Below the pieces are notes generated by a model. The model was given only the letters and a program-made list of their open reading frames with translations, had not been told where the DNA came from and searched no databases. From Dasyornis broadbenti (lineage: Eukaryota; Chordata; Aves; Passeriformes; Dasyornithidae), in assembly GCA_013397935.1 (NCBI GenBank), contig VZRN01001124.1, positions 1,357,961 to 1,421,960 of the forward strand: DNA of 64,000 nucleotides. Reading direction: 5' to 3'. The translations under genes and the position numbers were made by a program. Of the stretch, positions 60,801-64,000 are shown piece after piece. The first letter of the stretch is position 1; every line of letters begins with the position of its first letter.

Positions 60801-63239
60801 ACCAGTATTGCTCTAAAAAGGGTCTGTAACCATTTTTAAAATAAAATTTGGAATAAAAAAATAGGCTGATGGGGAGGAGCAGAGAAGTGAATATAGTTTT
60901 CAAAATCAGAGTCCTACCTTCTCTTTTGTTTTTTTCCAAAGGAAGTGGAATATTTAGTTGTTGTTACAGGGGATAAAGCCTGTCCATTTTCAATAGTCAA
61001 ATCAGTTTACGTGACTGTATAGTGCAGTAAAGTTTTACCACAGTTGCAAGCAGGGCAGTCTGATTTTCCCTGCTGGGTGCTCATGGCCAGCACAATGCAG
61101 CTACACTTCAATCGGGATGACTCTGAAGCACAGAAGTGACAGAGAACATGGTGGTTAATGCATTATCTGCATGCTGCTGTCCTACTGTGTACATCAGTGG
61201 GGAAGAAATCCTTTGAAAGGGATGGGGAGCTAGGATAATGTTGATTCTGATTGGATTAGACGTTTTTCATGTCTGATCTTTAGTTAAGAAGCTGTTGAGT
61301 TCCTCTGCTGTTGATTGGACTTGATATTTCAGGTTCATTTTTCCTTTGTAGTAGCATTAATAATGTCTTCAGCATGGAGGTGTCTAGATGAAAACCCATC
61401 TATTCATATTCCTCTAAACATGTTTTTGGGACAATATTTTAAAGAATTTTCTACGTAGACTTTTTGCTTTTTGCAGCTTTGATCTTTGACTGGATGTGGG
61501 GCTGATTTGGTGAGGCAATGTGCATAACTTGAGAAGTTCTCTGCCCCAAAGAACTTTGTGACTTAGAACCTTCTAACATGAAACTTCCCAAGTGTTCAAA
61601 TGGTTTGATACAGGGCCACTTAAAACAGTCGTGGCTATAGGGAACCAATGAATTGCAGAGAAGAAAACAAGCACTTGGTATTCTAGACATTTTTTGTCTG
61701 TTTTCAATAACTAACCTGTCGGACTTTCCTGATACAATTCCTAGTGCTTTTAAAGATAACTGAGAGAAGGGCTTGGCAAGCTAGGAAATTAAATAAGAGG
61801 GATACTGTGATTCATTTCTTAACAATTAATTCTCCTCAAATTGTATAAACTTTCTTGAGTTAAATATTGTAGAAAATAAAGATATTACATTTTCATTGGA
61901 ACATTAATGATTACAATTGGTTCTCTTTACTGTCCAAGACCTTCACTAAAACCACCAGGTGATGTAAATTTTCCTTATTATATCAGTGTACTCTTCCTTC
62001 AAAAAGCAAAATAAAGCCATCTCTTTCCTGACTTGGAGAGAGATAAAGGCCATGGAAAATAATAATAAAAACTCTGAATTATTATGCATGTTTTTGAGTT
62101 CTCTGAACTTGAGTTGTGTATTCTGAGATCCTTGGCCTGCACATAAACACAAGCTGTTGTTGAGGATGTGCAGTGGCACACACACTCCAGTGAGAATGTA
62201 GCCAGAGCCAGAGTTCATGAGGAAGGCAAAAGCATTTGACAGGGCTGCCAGTATTGCAGACCCGCAATTCAGACCCTGTGTAAACTGTCTTCTTTTTAAA
62301 AAGTGCAGGAGGAATTGAATCTGAAAGAAAATAATCAAGAAGTAACTCTTACATATTATATACAGTAACATGAATTTGAAACTAGAGGTATTTATATGAC
62401 AGGCTTGAAGCCATAGAAGATATAACATATGCTGCTCCATTCTGTATGTTCCTTGAATTGAGTGGCAAGTGATTGGAGGCCTGCTAAACGTGCAGTGGAG
62501 GTAGCACGTCGAGCGAAATGATTGCACATGAGGTTGGGAGTCAGCAGGTGACTTGTCTAGAACTCTAGCAACTACTGCTTGAGTGAGAAAAATTGGAGGG
62601 AGATTGGGGAAGTTGGGAAACCTTTGTCCTTTTGCTCTGGCTGGCTTTTTCAGCTAGCAGCAGTCTCCACGAATGTCCACAACCCATGTCATTGTCTGCC
62701 TTCAAACTGTGTCTTAATTTTCTTTTGCTGTGGTGCAGGAGAGAAGACAGTAGTTCTGAAACTGTCACAGTTTTTGCCATTTGAGAGGGCCCTTGGTAGG
62801 AACATTTCAGGGTGGTGTGTCTTGTGCCGTTAGCTTCCACCCTGCTACTAAAAGGCATCAGAGCTTGCTTTCTGTGTGTTGTTACTAGTCTGACTGGTTG
62901 AACCAAGCTTTTAAACCATGAAGACTTAATTTGTTCTAAACATGGATTAGAACAACAGACGGATGTGTTGCTGAAGGTATTGTTGAAAGGTCTCTGTTTG
63001 AACTCTTAACTATGTAGAAGATGCTATTCATATCCCATAGATAAAGAATTGGGCCTACTCTTCCATCTCTCTTTTAAACCTCTGTCTGACATAAGGAAGA
63101 AAGAGGTTTTTGGATACTGCGCATTTTTCTCTTACATTTCTTCTGTACTCCCTGCCCTGCTGGTCTGGGAAAAGAAACCCTCCTCTGCCACATACATAGT
63201 CAGCTCTTAACATCTGTAGATGCCTGTAATGCTAACATG
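57893..63239. other. Intron 1 3' portion, nothing firmly recognised
   Basis: AT-rich intron with no known repeat. A reverse-strand frame at 61946-62440 (164 codons from its first ATG; 193 if read from an upstream GTG) is the longest outside the CpG island and has no recognised similarity; it is described in the findings. Confidence 0.5.
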
Positions 63240-63261
63240 TTTTCATTTTTGTCTTCCGTAG

Positions 63262-63658
63262 CGTCTCCCTTTCTGCTCTTTGCCAACCGGCGGGATGTCC
63301 GGCTTGTGGATGCTGGAGGCACAAAGCTGGAGTCCACTGTGGTGGTCAGTGGTTTAGAGGATGCTGCTGCGGTTGACTTCCAGTATTCACAAGGCATCGT
63401 TTTCTGGACAGATGTGAGTGAAGAAGCCATCAAGCAAACTTACATTAACCAAACTGGGAATGTGGTGCAGAATGTCATCATTTCTGGTCTGGTTTCCCCG
63501 GACGGCCTGGCGTGTGATTGGATTGGGAAAAAACTTTATTGGACGGATTCAGAAACCAATAGGATAGAAGTAGCTAATCTCAATGGAACATCTAGAAAAG
63601 TCCTCTTCTGGCAAGACCTTGATCAGCCCAGGGCAATAGCTTTGGATCCGGCTCATGG
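63262..63658 (+). CDS. LRP5: LRP5 coding exon 2 (start of first YWTD beta-propeller)
   Basis: 397 bp, encoding residues 32 (shared with exon 1) to 163 plus two bases of codon 164. The mature N-terminus reads SPFLLFANRRDVRLVD. LY/YWTD repeats follow: FWTD at residues 79-82 (VFWTDVSEEAIKQT) and YWTD at 124-127 (KLYWTDSETNRIEV), with SPDGLACDW at 110-118 and the repeat-end LDQPRAIALDP at 151-161. Sequons occur at Asn94 (NQT) and Asn139 (NGT). Propeller 1 of LRP5 binds Wnt ligands and the inhibitors sclerostin and Dickkopf. LRP5 rather than LRP6 is chosen from VDAGGTKLES, EEAIKQTY, VANLNGTSRK and DPAHG, which match LRP5 and differ from LRP6. The exon length and phases (1 in, 2 out) equal those I know for human LRP5 exon 2. 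The donor is GG|GTAAAT. The rest of the protein, including the remaining propellers, LDLa repeats and PPPSP tail, lies beyond the window. Confidence 0.98.
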
Positions 63659-64000
63659 GTAAATATTAATTTGGCTTAAATGCTTAAATAGATACGGGGG
63701 TGATTTATGTTGAGTTTTTAGTTCTAAAAAGAAAAAGAACACATAGCCTTTTGTTTCATTTTACATTTTCCTGATGTATTTTTCTCAAGATCTGTAACTT
63801 AACATATGTTTGAACTTAAATATTTTGTGGCAAGAAATGGCAGCCCAGACCTTGAGGCAAAAAGAAATATACAGCTGTTCTTAGGTGCCAAGCCAAATAT
63901 TCAACCAGTATAATTACCTGGCTTATCCGTTTGCACTTTGGAAAAGTAATTAATTTCCCAGGCTTTAAAAAACTACTACTATTATTATCATTATCATTAT
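63659..64000 (+). other. LRP5: LRP5 intron 2, start only
   Basis: Begins with the GTAAAT donor and continues as AT-rich intron to the window edge. It ends in a trinucleotide repeat. No exon 3 is reached. Confidence 0.93.
63972..64000. repeat. (ACT/ATT/ATC)n trinucleotide repeat, cut by the window end
   Basis: ACT, ATT and ATC triplets repeat up to the last base, so the true length is unknown. Confidence 0.85.

Larger units (their letters stand above)
32308..63261 (+). other. LRP5: LRP5 intron 1 (30,954 bp)
   Basis: The donor is GTAAGC at 32308. The acceptor is a pyrimidine-rich stretch from about 63240 ending CCGTAG at 63261. A near-ideal branch site, TGCTAAC, lies at 63230-63236, placing the branch adenosine about 26 nt before the exon. 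Exon 1 and exon 2 join in frame across it to rebuild an Ala codon (G|CG). A very long first intron is also known in mammalian LRP5. The intron carries a solo LTR, a CR1 copy, simple repeats and an inverted-repeat structure, listed separately. The first about 870 bp are still within the CpG island and may hold regulatory sites. Confidence 0.93.

Noticed and set aside
63237..63662. 141-codon ORF starting at an ATG before exon 2
   Set aside because: The first eight residues come from intron sequence ahead of the AG acceptor at 63261. The real protein enters this exon by splicing from 32307.
1..64000. CRISPR arrays, bacterial operons, tRNA or rRNA genes
   Set aside because: Nothing of this kind was seen. 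The sequence is vertebrate nuclear DNA, and no cloverleaf or rRNA-like segment was noticed.

Overview
The window looks like avian nuclear DNA. It has many CR1 LINE copies with the typical bird 3' end (a 'CCTTCCAACCC...ATTCTATGATTCTATG' type tail), two solo LTRs of avian endogenous-retrovirus type, long AT-rich non-coding stretches and one sharp CpG island. The only protein-coding gene I can support is the 5' end of LRP5, the Wnt co-receptor low-density lipoprotein receptor-related protein 5, on the + strand. Both LTR families resemble elements I associate with Neoaves more than with chicken, but I cannot place the species.

Layout. Positions 1 to about 31,700 hold no recognisable gene and are taken as intergenic sequence upstream of LRP5. 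They carry CR1 fragments (clear ones near 7.4, 9.3-9.8, 23.1, 23.9-24.5 and 25.6-26.7 kb; older ones near 10.6 and 21.2-21.5 kb) and a solo LTR at 25,923-26,505 that split a CR1 copy. A CpG island spans about 31,780-33,180 and contains the presumed promoter, a 4-codon upstream ORF and LRP5 coding exon 1 (32,214-32,307), which encodes the signal peptide. Intron 1 runs from 32,308 to 63,261 (30,954 bp). It contains a second solo LTR with a perfect 5-bp target-site duplication (39,680-40,256), a CR1 copy (57,441-57,892), a nested inverted-repeat structure (34,608-34,721) and several simple repeats. Exon 2 (63,262-63,658, 397 bp) encodes the start of the first YWTD beta-propeller. The window ends in intron 2.

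The two exons join in phase: exon 1 leaves one base and exon 2 supplies the other two of an Ala codon, giving 163 complete codons plus two bases of the next. The product is a secreted-pathway, single-pass receptor. This window encodes only its signal peptide and the first two YWTD-type repeats of propeller 1.

I see no evidence of a novel multi-gene system. The observations most worth a second look are the strong-context upstream ORF, the nested palindrome in intron 1, the TAATTAAG cluster near 5.25 kb, the two LTR insertions and two unexplained intronic ORFs.
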